Source: Podochytrium sp. JEL0797 (taxonomy: Eukaryota > Chytridiomycota > Chytridiomycetes > Chytridiales > Chytriomycetaceae). From it: 10,149 bases of DNA. Shown here piece after piece: positions 1 through 7,448 of this stretch (position 1 is the first letter of the stretch; each line of letters starts with the position of its first letter). Below the pieces are notes generated by a model. The model ran no database searches and had not been told where the DNA came from. It worked only from the letters and a program-made list of their open reading frames with translations. The position numbers and the translations under genes are program-made. The DNA is taken from assembly GCA_027596195.1 (NCBI GenBank), contig JADGJG010000989.1, positions 1-10,149 on the forward strand, given 5' to 3'.

Positions 1-52
<52 letters not shown>
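1..52. repeat. Poly-C homopolymer run
   Basis: Fifty-two consecutive C residues open the window, followed by a short C/T-rich transition (cctcctccgc). It does not match any common telomere repeat, which would alternate T/A with G or C. It may be a genuine long homopolymer, as other poly-C/G runs occur in this window (G14 at 10101-10114, G8 at 6421-6428), or a sequencing or assembly edge artefact. Its true length cannot be judged because it abuts the window edge. Confidence 0.9.
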
Positions 53-55
<3 letters not shown>

Positions 56-877
56 TCCGCTGCATCTCAACGGGCAGTGATCAAAGCAGAGGTAGTTGCC
101 TAATTAGCATAACCGGCCTTTCGTCCAAACGACGCGAGGAGCTACAACCGTGTGTTGGAAAGCGCATCCACAAGATGGTGCAGCGCAGTCTGGTCGACTG
201 TATCACGGCCATTGGCCTCATTTTCGCGGAATTTCGAGAAAGTGAGCTCAAAGAAATCCGACGCCCAAAACAGCGAGAGTGATGCCAGATTCGGTCCGCG
301 GAAGACGCGCGATATGTTCGGATTTGCCATCTATTGGTTATTTTTTACCATGGAAAAGTGATGGGGGTTGGGTGTCGAATTATTCCCAGAGGCTATATTT
401 ATCAAATATTAGAATTACGTGAAGGTTGTTTTTTCTCTTCTCCAGCGAATTTTCTGGCTTTCCCCGCCTGCGTGGCGCACAATTCATTTGTAAGCCTTTC
501 CCGCAATCGCATGTGTAATGATCGCGGAGTTGTTCTGACGCACGAATCCTGTGGGTGGCACGGCAAACAAAGCGGAACCAAATTTTCGGATTTGAGTTCA
601 AATTAAACGATTTGATCGGATTGCGTATCCGGCCTCAAGTTGATTTTGCTCATTCTGCGGAATGCCGCGCAATGAATGACCGTAGACTGTAAAGAAAATG
701 ATGGGAGCTGGTTCGAGAATCCAAAGGCGGCAAACAACCGCATACAACCCAGAAATCCCTGGCATTGTTATTACAATTTCCGAATTGTTATGACAGTTTT
801 CGCCTGACTCCCCTTCTGTCACAAGATTTGCTCGTGCCAGATATCACCCGTTGCATGGAACCGTTTAAAAAACCTCC
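53..877. other. Intergenic region without a confident gene
   Basis: About 825 bases between the poly-C run and the TATA box of the first ceramide synthase. ORFs here are short (under 95 codons) and overlap on both strands without family resemblance. The only candidate I would keep is the minus-strand ORF at 330-142, listed separately. A B-box-like string (ggttcgagaatcc, 710-722) has no matching A box or cloverleaf, so I do not call a tRNA. Nothing repeat-like is visible beyond AT-rich stretches. Confidence 0.6.
142..330 (-). CDS. Possible small hypothetical protein or 3' exon (62 aa)
   Basis: A 62-codon minus-strand ORF begins MANPNISRVF and ends ALSNTRL. I do not recognise a family. Two mild points favour coding: third codon positions are fairly C/G rich by eye, as in the real genes here, and the C-terminal half (about residues 34-60) looks like an amphipathic charged helix. 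The ATG is directly preceded by AATAG, so this could equally be the last exon of a longer spliced gene, but no convincing upstream exon was found. No TATA box is apparent upstream. It may be spurious. Confidence 0.22.
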   Translation of the reverse strand: MANPNISRVFRGPNLASLSLFWASDFFELTFSKFRENEANGRDTVDQTALHHLVDALSNTRL

Positions 878-884
878 TATAAAA
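878..884 (+). promoter_or_regulatory. TATA box of the first ceramide synthase gene
   Basis: TATAAAA lies 39-45 nt upstream of the ATG at 923. If initiation occurs about 30 nt downstream, the 5' UTR would be only about 10-15 nt, and the pyrimidine-rich ctttcaactcc just before the ATG would lie at the start site. The ATG context is cacaATGA, with A at -3. Confidence 0.7.
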
Positions 885-922
885 GCGCGCCTGCCTCGAT
901 CCTTTCAACTCCAACCACCACA

Positions 923-2192
923 ATGATCTCAAGCGCCGTCGAATCCCTAATGCTGGGGTCCCAGTTTATCGTTTCCATCATGCTCTCCACACACAACCGC
1001 ACCTCCTCCTCGATAATATCAAACGACCTCTCGATACCGAGCACGTTCGAGTTCAAATCTCCCTTCCCCAAAGTCAACAACACTTCCGACATCACTGCAG
1101 ACGCATACCCGTCCCCCTTCAACAAGGACCTCCAATTCCCCGAAGACATCTACTCCCTCGTCCTGTGGGCATTCGCATGGGCTCTCCTCCACACCGTCAT
1201 GGCGCGACACGTGTTCAAGCCTCTCTCCTACCTCGTCGTACCGCGACCAACGGTGGATTCCAAATCAGAAAACTACGACGCCGAGGTGCTGAAGGCTGAC
1301 AAACTGCGGCTCAAGTTCCAAACAGCGTCATGGAGAGCGTTGTTGTATTCCATCTCGGCGGGGTTGGGATTGTTTGTGTTTGGACGCGAAAGCTGGTTGT
1401 TTGATTCGAGTCAATATTTTGCTGGGTACCCGCACAAAACATCGTAAGTTGATAGGTTGATTCGGGATCGTTGGGTTTGGCGAAAGCGCATAACTTACTT
1501 TTTTTTCTGCAATCAGATTTTTGCTCAAACTCTACTACAACATTGGATTTGGAAACTACGCGTACCAGCTGTTTAGCGTGTTTTTTGAGCCGAGGCAGTC
1601 GGACTTTGCCCAGCAAGTCACACACCATATTGTCACGGTCATTTTGATGCTCAACTCCTACGTGCTGGGATTCACCCGCAGTGGAGGCTTGACTCTCCTG
1701 CTCCACGACGTTTCTGACCCCCTCATGGAGTTTGCCAAGTGCTTCGTTTACGCTGGACAAAAGCAGGTGGGGAGGATTAATTTGCCGTTTCTTGAATCTG
1801 AAATCAATTTCTAAATCTTTCTGCTTGTTCCAACCCAGATGGCCGATCTCTTTTTCGGAATCTTTGCCGTCGTATTCATGGTCACGCGCAACTACATCTT
1901 CCCCATGGTCATTGTGTTTCCAATCTTTTCGCTGAGCAAGTACGAAGACGGCGAGCAAATGCCGCGTGGATATGGACACTACTTCTACCCCATCATTGTG
2001 AGCGGATATATTCTGCAAGCGTTGAATTTCTTTTGGGGATATTTGGTGAGTTTGATCATTATTTTTTTATGCCGTTCTTTGAGCCGTTTTTCTGACTTTT
2101 TTTTTGTTTTTGTGCAGATTCTGAAAATGGTGGGAAAGGTTCTTGTTTCGGGTGAAACGCCGGAAGGTGATATTCGCGATGAAGACCAGTAA
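923..2192 (+). CDS. LAG1: Ceramide synthase, TLC/Lag1 family (4 exons, 350 aa)
   Basis: This is predicted to be an ER membrane enzyme joining fatty acyl-CoA to a sphingoid base to form (dihydro)ceramide. Exons are 923-1443, 1517-1766, 1839-2045 and 2118-2192; introns of 73, 72 and 72 nt have GT-AG ends (donors GTAAGT, GTGGGG, GTGAGT). Splicing gives one 350-residue frame. The Lag1 motif is intact: HH at residues 210-211, SY 221-222, R228, HD 237-238 and D241. WRALLYS at 137-143 and a C-terminal GDIRDEDQ, comparable to the family's DxRSD-type end, also fit. A first membrane segment lies at about 75-95, with further segments from 139 on. No homeobox domain is present. Possible N-glycosylation sites are NRT (25-27) and NNTS (52-55). 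The partial gene at the right end of the window is a close paralog. The specific acyl-chain preference cannot be read from sequence. Confidence 0.92.
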
Positions 2193-2409
2193 AGTGACCT
2201 TTCTTTTCACTTTTCACGCGTCGTCCAACGGGCCCTCGATCATCGCTCATTTTTTGTTGTATAAAATCCGTGCCCTTCAATAAATTACATTGATAAATTT
2301 AGAAGGTCAGTTTTAAGAGATGGATGGTGTCAGGTGAGGTTACAATTTTTGGCAGTTTTCGAAGCTAAACATGACGGAATATCATTTACTTGTGGAGTTT
2401 CATATCGCT
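2193..2409. other. Convergent intergenic spacer shared by two 3' ends
   Basis: These 217 bases separate the stop codon of the plus-strand ceramide synthase (TAA 2190-2192) from the stop of the minus-strand ESCRT-III-like gene (TGA 2412-2410). The spacer holds the AATAAA at 2279-2284. I see no ORF or repeat worth calling. The two 3' UTRs may overlap. Confidence 0.7.
2279..2284 (+). terminator. Polyadenylation signal AATAAA of the ceramide synthase
   Basis: A canonical AATAAA lies 86 nt after the TAA stop of the ceramide synthase and is followed by AT-rich sequence. It is the only canonical signal placed correctly downstream of a recognised gene in this window; the minus-strand genes lack an obvious AATAAA. 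Confidence 0.6.
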
Positions 2410-3838
2410 TCACTCGACAACAACCCACACAACACCACCCCCAACAACCCCACACTCCTTCAAACTCTTGACAAAATCAAACTCCTCAAACACCCCTCCG
2501 TCACCCACCTTCCCAACCTTGAACCCTTTGCAACTCCCCAACACGACATCATACATGCTCTTCTTGGTGGTTTTGAGATCCAACTGGTTCATGAGATACG
2601 CGTCGCGCGTCATCAAACGTTTGAGCATGTCGATGCTCAAGTCAAGCGTCGGAATTTTAAGGCTCGCACCCACTCCTCCTCCAGGGGAGCGTTTTGAAGA
2701 AGATGCAGCACGCTCATCGGAACGCGAAGACGACACGCGTGGCGAAGATAACGGCGAAACGTCAAAATCCGTGCTCCCATTTGCAGCAGCACGCCCATGC
2801 GACGGATTCGTGTCGGGTGTGTTTGGAAAACAATCCGTCAACGATTGTTGTCCCGCTGCAGAGGCATTTAAGGTACCAGACGAGTCGCCTGTAGTGTTGG
2901 CATGTTTGGAAGCGGAAGAGGGATCATAGATTTTGAAATGGATGGTGAATTTTTGGTTTTGCTGTTGTTGCGCGAGGGTCGCTTCTGGGAGGGTGTATGT
3001 GCGTCCCACGTACTGTTTGGGGTCTAGTGCTTGTTTTAGAATGGCTTCGGTTTCGAGGTCAAAGTAGTCGCGTTTTTTGATGAGTTCTTCGGCTGTTTCG
3101 TAAACCTTTTACGAATTCAAAGGTGAGGAGGCAATGCAATTATCAGATACGCGGCTTTAACTCACATCATCCATCCCTTCATTCATGATCAGTTCCATTT
3201 CTTCTTGCACACCCATCATGTGTGCATATTTCAATTCACGCGCCGAAACAGACTCAATCGTGTCGTACATATCAGCATATCTGGATCCCTATTTTTACGC
3301 ATTAATAAATGACAGATTCGATACGGGCAGATGGTGAGATTTACCTTGAGAGCTTCGATTTTGGCTTGATTGATTTTATGATTCGAGACCATCAACTATT
3401 TCAGAACGGAGAGACCCATTAACCAAATCAATACGCAAAAAAATTTCGAGCTCTGTTATACCTGAGCACGCGTCTGAATAATGGCAGCACTCTCGTAGTT
3501 GCGATCGGACGCGGTTCGATAATGCGAAATCTGCCGCGCCGCAATCCTCGCCTTCACGAGATCGCCTTTCGAAGCAAACTGTCTGATTTGATTCATCTAA
3601 AACTAGGTCTTAGCGTTTCTCCTACTTCTCACTGATTGAAAATGATCATCACCAGTTTGCGCTCCTTGTCTTCCAAATCGTTGCGATCTTTGGCCAACAC
3701 TCTGTTGCATCGATCAACGTTCTTTCTAGCCTCCTTTAGACGATCATCGCGTGTTGTCATTGAAGACGACGTGAGAATGTCCTTCATGCGGATCGGAGAC
3801 GGCAACGCCGCGTTCAATTCTGTCCACAGTGATTCCAT
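2410..3838 (-). CDS. Probable ESCRT-III (Snf7/CHMP-like) protein with long Ser-rich C-terminal extension (5 exons)
   Basis: Exons, 5' to 3' on the minus strand, end at 3653 and then cover 3596-3462, 3395-3345, 3288-3166 and 3105-2410. Introns are 56, 66, 56 and 60 nt, all phase 0 with GT-AG ends. The start is uncertain. ATG 3838 has the strongest context (gtcATGG; 396 aa). ATG 3787 (379 aa, MKDILTSSS) best matches the short N-terminus of CHMP2-type proteins. ATG 3913 would overlap the upstream Sec14 stop. Numbering from 3787, residues 13-90 form a basic helical hairpin (LKEARKNVDR, DLEDKERKLMNQIRQFASKG, KARIAARQ) like alpha1-alpha2 of ESCRT-III. Residues 91-170 are more acidic helices ending in DLETEAILKQALD. 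Residues about 211-296 are a Ser/Asn/Ala-rich, probably disordered linker. The last 80 residues are not recognised, and no typical C-terminal MIM is evident. ESCRT-III proteins polymerise on membranes and are remodelled by Vps4. Another coiled-coil family remains possible. Confidence 0.6.
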
Positions 3839-3899
3839 GACAAAATTCAAAATTGGGATGCAAATCTCATGAAGTGGGATGACCAGCGCGTTTTGAATC

Positions 3900-4766
3900 T
3901 TATTTCTCTGCATCGTGGAACACTTCCGCTGATTCGTCTTTCGGAATCGCGGCACGATCTCTGTGCGTGAAATCCTCCCAAAAGGAATCGGGATACCCCA
4001 CTGCGCTGCCATCATTCCACGGCCCGCAATCACTGCTCTCACACCCGCCCACACATTCACACGTCCCTCCATAAAACGCGGGCAAATTTCTAGCCTCAAT
4101 GTGTTCCAGCAATTTCGCCGCATAATCGCTTCCCAGAATCTGGAACTTGGCCGCCGTCTCAGGAGCAATCAAGGAACTCAAGCACCACCAAAACGTGCTG
4201 AACCCAAACGGTGCGTTGATGATAAACACGGTCCCCAACGTCTCGGGGTGATAATCGGAAGAGATTTGCGTGATTTTCGTGATGATGGGTTGGATTCTTT
4301 GGAACTGGAAAAAGGGGTAGCCTTTGCAGTCGAGAATCAACGTGACTTGTTCAATGGGATGTCCCGCCGCGAGGGAACACGCGGGGAGGCGGTATCGCTC
4401 CATTTTCTCAGCTTCGCGAATCGCGTGCGTTACGATTCGGTCTGCGGTGGTGGTGTTGAAGAGTTGAGTCGCGTCGAGGCAGTGATGCTGATTTATGTGG
4501 ATGGGCCGTCCTTGTTTGTCTGTTTTATGGTAAAAACGCGGGTAGATGCGGGAAAGGGCGTCATGTTCGGGGAAGCTGAATGATTGCACGATTTCTTCAA
4601 CTTTGGTGGCCTTGTGCCATTCTTGCCAGGCCAGAAACATTTTGAGAGCCTTGTGGAGGTCGTTGTTTCGGGCTTTGAGGAAGCGTAAGAGAAGCGCGTC
4701 TGGGTGTAAAGGCGGGTCATAAGCGGAGCCGAGAGAAGTTTTGAATTCGCCCAGGAGCGTCGTCAT
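3900..4766 (-). CDS. SEC14: Sec14-like CRAL-TRIO lipid-transfer protein, copy B (288 aa, intronless)
   Basis: This is a single-exon gene from MTTLLGEFK to a TAA at 3902-3900; the ATG context is acaATGA. The N-terminal CRAL-TRIO-N region (about 20-60, LLLRFLKAR) is followed by the lipid-binding fold (about 75-235), with hallmark PRFYHKTD (76-83), RLPACS (126-131), SDYHPE (170-175) and INAPFGFST (183-191). It ends with a Cys-rich GGTCECVGGCE segment and GPWND (248-252). By ungapped alignment to yeast Sec14 as I remember it, the PtdIns-contact residues are kept (R33, E175, T204, K207 for R65, E207, T236, K239), whereas S173 and T175 of the PtdCho site are V141 and L143. Copy A lies 96 nt upstream on the same strand and is a tandem duplicate. 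Copy B lacks copy A's Pro/Thr-rich N-terminus and acidic tail. The expected role is cytosolic phosphoinositide/lipid exchange at Golgi or other membranes; the ligand is inferred. Confidence 0.92.
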   Translation of the reverse strand: MTTLLGEFKTSLGSAYDPPLHPDALLLRFLKARNNDLHKALKMFLAWQEWHKATKVEEIVQSFSFPEHDALSRIYPRFYHKTDKQGRPIHINQHHCLDATQLFNTTTADRIVTHAIREAEKMERYRLPACSLAAGHPIEQVTLILDCKGYPFFQFQRIQPIITKITQISSDYHPETLGTVFIINAPFGFSTFWWCLSSLIAPETAAKFQILGSDYAAKLLEHIEARNLPAFYGGTCECVGGCESSDCGPWNDGSAVGYPDSFWEDFTHRDRAAIPKDESAEVFHDAEK

Positions 4767-4816
4767 TGTTAAAAAAAAATTGGGTATATACGACGGGTCT
4801 TTCTTATTATTTCGTC

Positions 4817-4823
4817 ATTTATA
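4817..4823 (-). promoter_or_regulatory. Candidate TATA box for Sec14-like copy B
   Basis: On the minus strand this reads TATAAAT, about 50 nt before the ATG at 4766. It sits in the 96-nt gap after the stop codon of copy A (TGA 4865-4863), so the 3' UTR of copy A very likely overlaps the promoter of copy B. A second TATATA lies nearer the ATG at about 4790-4795. Confidence 0.45.
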
Positions 4824-4862
4824 TGTTAAAATGTTTTTTCTTGTTTTCCTCGTACTGTACTC

Positions 4863-5858
4863 TCACTTGATGGGCGATTGCGCCGCATCCACAAACACGT
4901 CATCGTCTTCCTCCTCGTCCACACTGTGGCCTGTCAGTGTCAGGGTTGGTAGTTTTGGTAACGCCGCCTGCTCGAGAAGCTTTACTTTGGCATCTTCATC
5001 GCGTTTCTTGAACCCTTCCCAAAACGTATCTGGATACCCAGCGACAGAGCCATCATTCCACGGCCCCACGTCTTGTTTCTCGCATCCCCCTTCACACTCG
5101 CACGTTCCACCATACTGCTTTGGCAAGCTTTCTGCAGGAATAAATTCCAACAAGGTTGGAATGAAATCCGCTCCACAGATTTTGACCTTGGCCGCCGTCT
5201 CTGCCGCAATCAAATTCTGAATCACGTACCAAACCGTACTAAACCCAAACGGCGCGTTAATCAAAAACACGCGACCGAGAGTTTCTGGGTGATAATCGGA
5301 CGAGATCTGAGACATTCCCGCCACAAATTCTTGCAGTTGCGGAAATTGCAACATGGGAGCATTCTTGAGATCGAAAATGACGGTCATTTGTTCAACGTGT
5401 GTTTCTTTCGCGAGGGAACATGCCGGAAAGCGATAACGCGCAATCTTTTCGTTTTCGCGAATCATGTCGGTGAGGAGGCGTGGATTTGTGGTTAATTTGT
5501 AGAGCACTTGGGCGTCGAGCTTGTGATATTGTTGGAACATTAGGGGCTTGCCGGTGTTGTCGGTTTTGTGGAAGAAGCGGGGGAAAATCTCAGCAACGTC
5601 GTCGCGTTCATGGAAGCAAAACTCTTGCACGATTTCGTCCACCTTGTCCGTAATGTACCATTTCTGCCAGTTCTGAAACATTGCGGCCGTCTTAGGAACA
5701 TTATTTTGGCGAGCTTTGAGGAAGCGCAGCAAAAGGGTGTCCGGGTGGAGCGCTGGGTCAAAAGCGGGCCCAAGGAGGTTTTTTAGCTCATCTAAAGGCA
5801 GGGGAATTGGAGTGGTGGCCGTTATTGGGCTTGTAGGCGTTCTGGGAGATTCGGCCAT
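4863..5858 (-). CDS. SEC14: Sec14-like CRAL-TRIO lipid-transfer protein, copy A (331 aa, intronless)
   Basis: This single-exon gene starts at aacATGG. Residues 1-22 are Pro/Thr-rich with four S/T-P dipeptides (S4, T7, S10, T16), possible proline-directed phosphosites. CRAL-TRIO-N spans about 35-75 (LLLRFLKAR) and CRAL-TRIO about 90-250, with PRFFHKTD (93-100), RFPACS (143-148), SDYHPE (188-193) and INAPFGFST (200-208). GGTCECEGGCE and GPWND follow, then an acidic tail (DEEEDDD, 314-320) absent from copy B. Aligned without gaps to yeast Sec14 at a constant offset of 15 residues, R50, E192, T221 and K224 match the PtdIns contacts R65, E207, T236 and K239. PtdCho contacts S173 and T175 are M158 and V160, and Y111 is F96. 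It is therefore likely a PtdIns-binding Sec14 homolog that does not bind PtdCho in the yeast manner. It lies between copy B and the ion-channel gene, 154 nt from the latter's stop. Confidence 0.93.
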   Translation of the reverse strand: MAESPRTPTSPITATTPIPLPLDELKNLLGPAFDPALHPDTLLLRFLKARQNNVPKTAAMFQNWQKWYITDKVDEIVQEFCFHERDDVAEIFPRFFHKTDNTGKPLMFQQYHKLDAQVLYKLTTNPRLLTDMIRENEKIARYRFPACSLAKETHVEQMTVIFDLKNAPMLQFPQLQEFVAGMSQISSDYHPETLGRVFLINAPFGFSTVWYVIQNLIAAETAAKVKICGADFIPTLLEFIPAESLPKQYGGTCECEGGCEKQDVGPWNDGSVAGYPDTFWEGFKKRDEDAKVKLLEQAALPKLPTLTLTGHSVDEEEDDDVFVDAAQSPIK

Positions 5859-6012
5859 GTTTTGTTCTTATTTTGGAATGTGATTTTCTCCCCCTTTTTT
5901 TTCTCCTCCTTTTCTTTTATAATTTTTGGATAAGAGTTGAAAAGGACACGAAAAAGCCCAACCCCAAAGAAATGCACGCGTACATTAAAAGAAGAGATCT
6001 TTAATCAACAGT
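5859..6012. other. Intergenic spacer: promoter of Sec14-like copy A and 3' end of the channel gene
   Basis: This stretch has strong strand asymmetry: on the minus strand it is purine-rich (A/G runs such as GGAGGAGAAAAAAAAGGGGG) between the TATA box at 5921-5915 and the ATG at 5858. It must also hold the 3' UTR of the ion-channel gene, but no canonical AATAAA is visible for it. Confidence 0.5.
5915..5921 (-). promoter_or_regulatory. TATA box for Sec14-like copy A
   Basis: On the minus strand the sequence reads TATAAAAG, 57 nt upstream of the ATG at 5858. A start about 30 nt downstream would leave a 5' UTR of roughly 25 nt, made mostly of purines. The placement resembles that of the ceramide synthase TATA box in this window. 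Confidence 0.55.
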
Positions 6013-7448
6013 TTAGTCATCGTGCTCTTTGACCGGCTTGGCAAAGAAACCATCAGGCACCAAAATCATGCGGTATACCAAAAACACGGTGATCACAGAA
6101 ATCACAGCAAACGCCACACAAAGCCCAATCACCTGTCCGGTCGACAACGTCAAAAAACATAACATGGCGGCCAAAACGACTGCAAGGGGCTGAATTAATC
6201 TCAAAGACACATCCATCAAGACAGGGAGCCATTGTTTCTTGGCCGAGAGAACCGATCCGTCCTTTTCGGAATAATCGTCGTGGTGAATGCCGTTGTCCTT
6301 ATGGCCGTGCTCTTCGGCGAGGGAGTGGACCAGGGCGAACTCGGCCAGTCCAAAGAAGATGAAAAAGAAGCACGCGAGAACAAAGTGATCCATTTTCGTC
6401 GCGTAGGATACCTTCACAATGGGGGGGGAGGTGGTTCAGAATCAAGATCTTTCAGTTGAGAAAAAAAATCTCAAAAAACTCTTGCTCACCTTCGGAAGGT
6501 CTCCACTCAACAGGAACATGAAGGACACGATGGCAAGCAACAGGGTGATACCAACACCGACGCGGGTAGAAACCGCGGCTGGGTCAATCCAGTATTGGGC
6601 CGACGAGGCGAGAGCCAGAAATACGAGTGGAACGATGTACCGATACACATAGTAGTTTGGAATACGCGAAACTGAGATGGTGACAGTGAGGCGGGAGTAG
6701 TCGGTTTGGCCAACGATTTCGGTGAAACTTTCCGTCGCGTTTGTGATGCCATTCACGGTCCAGAGATCGGCCTTGAGAGGAGAGTCTGGATCCGTTACGG
6801 GGTCTGGGTAAACAGCTCCTGTGGCCATGAATTCCAAAAGCATCGTGGTGTTGCTGAAGATTAAAAAAATTACATTAAGCGATAAGAATCTCAAATTTAA
6901 AAAAAACTCAACTCGTATGAGTATGGCACAAGCTGCAACGGAAGGTCTTGAGAATCGTAGGGAAACTGGCGCAAATCGAGGTCCGCACCGAGGTTCATCA
7001 AGAAGTGGCGGGACCAAAATAAAACACCTCCCGCTTTGAGCTTCAGGCTGTAGTCAAGGGCTTTCATCGGCTGCGCCTCGTTATAAAAGTAGACATCCGG
7101 CTTCCAAACGAGCTCTGGAGTGATATGGAGGGATTCTCCTTCCAAAATGCTTGTGTCGAAAACAAGCCGTGGGTCGACCCATTGCAATCGGAGGTAAAGG
7201 TCCATGGTGAACGAGCCAGTCAGAGGGTCCAGGTCTTGGAACTTGTTGAGGCGGAACTGGCACTGGACCACAGTTTGATTGGGCTTTCCAGCCAACGGAC
7301 GCGATAGTGCGTCGTACCGACTGAAGAGGGATTCTTGCAGCGCAGTCAGGTTGAGGAAGTTGGTCGGAACTGTTTCCGGAAGAGAGGACTGGGCCAGAGC
7401 CGGCAAGCTCAACGCTCCAACGAAGAGGAGGCGAGCCAGAGATAGCAT
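6013..7448 (-). CDS. Pentameric ligand-gated ion channel subunit lacking the Cys-loop cysteines (3 exons, 432 aa)
   Basis: Exons are 7448-6913, 6853-6490 and 6411-6013; introns are 59 and 78 nt (donors GTTGAG, GTGAGC). The product starts with a signal peptide (MLSLARLLFVGALSLPALAQ). The extracellular domain has WVDPRL (90-95), WKPD (115-118), GGVLFWSR (140-147) and the FPYD motif (162-165). The two cysteines of a Cys-loop are A155 and L169, as in prokaryotic members. R242 and YY (246-247) precede M1 (about 250-267). M2 (about 276-296) starts STRVGVGIT and runs to LPKVSYATKMD, with T282 and L285 at 6' and 9'. M3 is about 309-329. The M3-M4 loop is short (about 331-366) and His/Asp-rich. M4 is about 370-389, and a further hydrophobic segment at 395-417 is unusual. 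Potential N-glycosylation sites include NLT, NQT, NTT and NAT. It should form homo- or heteropentamers in a membrane; the agonist and ion are unknown. ATG 7448 is chosen because it is the first ATG and heads the signal peptide. Confidence 0.93.

Noticed and set aside
1..60. Poly-C run as a telomere end
   Set aside because: It is a pure homopolymer with no alternating T/A unit, and similar runs occur inside introns, so a telomere is not supported.
705..725. B-box-like string suggesting a tRNA
   Set aside because: There is no correctly spaced A box, no acceptor-stem pairing and no cloverleaf, and the B box carries an extra base.
1311..2018. 235-codon minus-strand ORF opposite the first ceramide synthase
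   Set aside because: It is antisense to well-supported TLC exons, crosses their introns, and has no family resemblance.
3963..4583. 206-codon plus-strand ORF
   Set aside because: It lies wholly antisense to the Sec14-like copy B coding sequence, which has clear conserved motifs; it is a shadow frame.
6442..7017. 191-codon minus-strand ORF as a stand-alone gene
   Set aside because: It is the middle exon of the channel gene plus read-through of both flanking introns; splicing at 6912-6854 and 6489-6412 restores the family frame.
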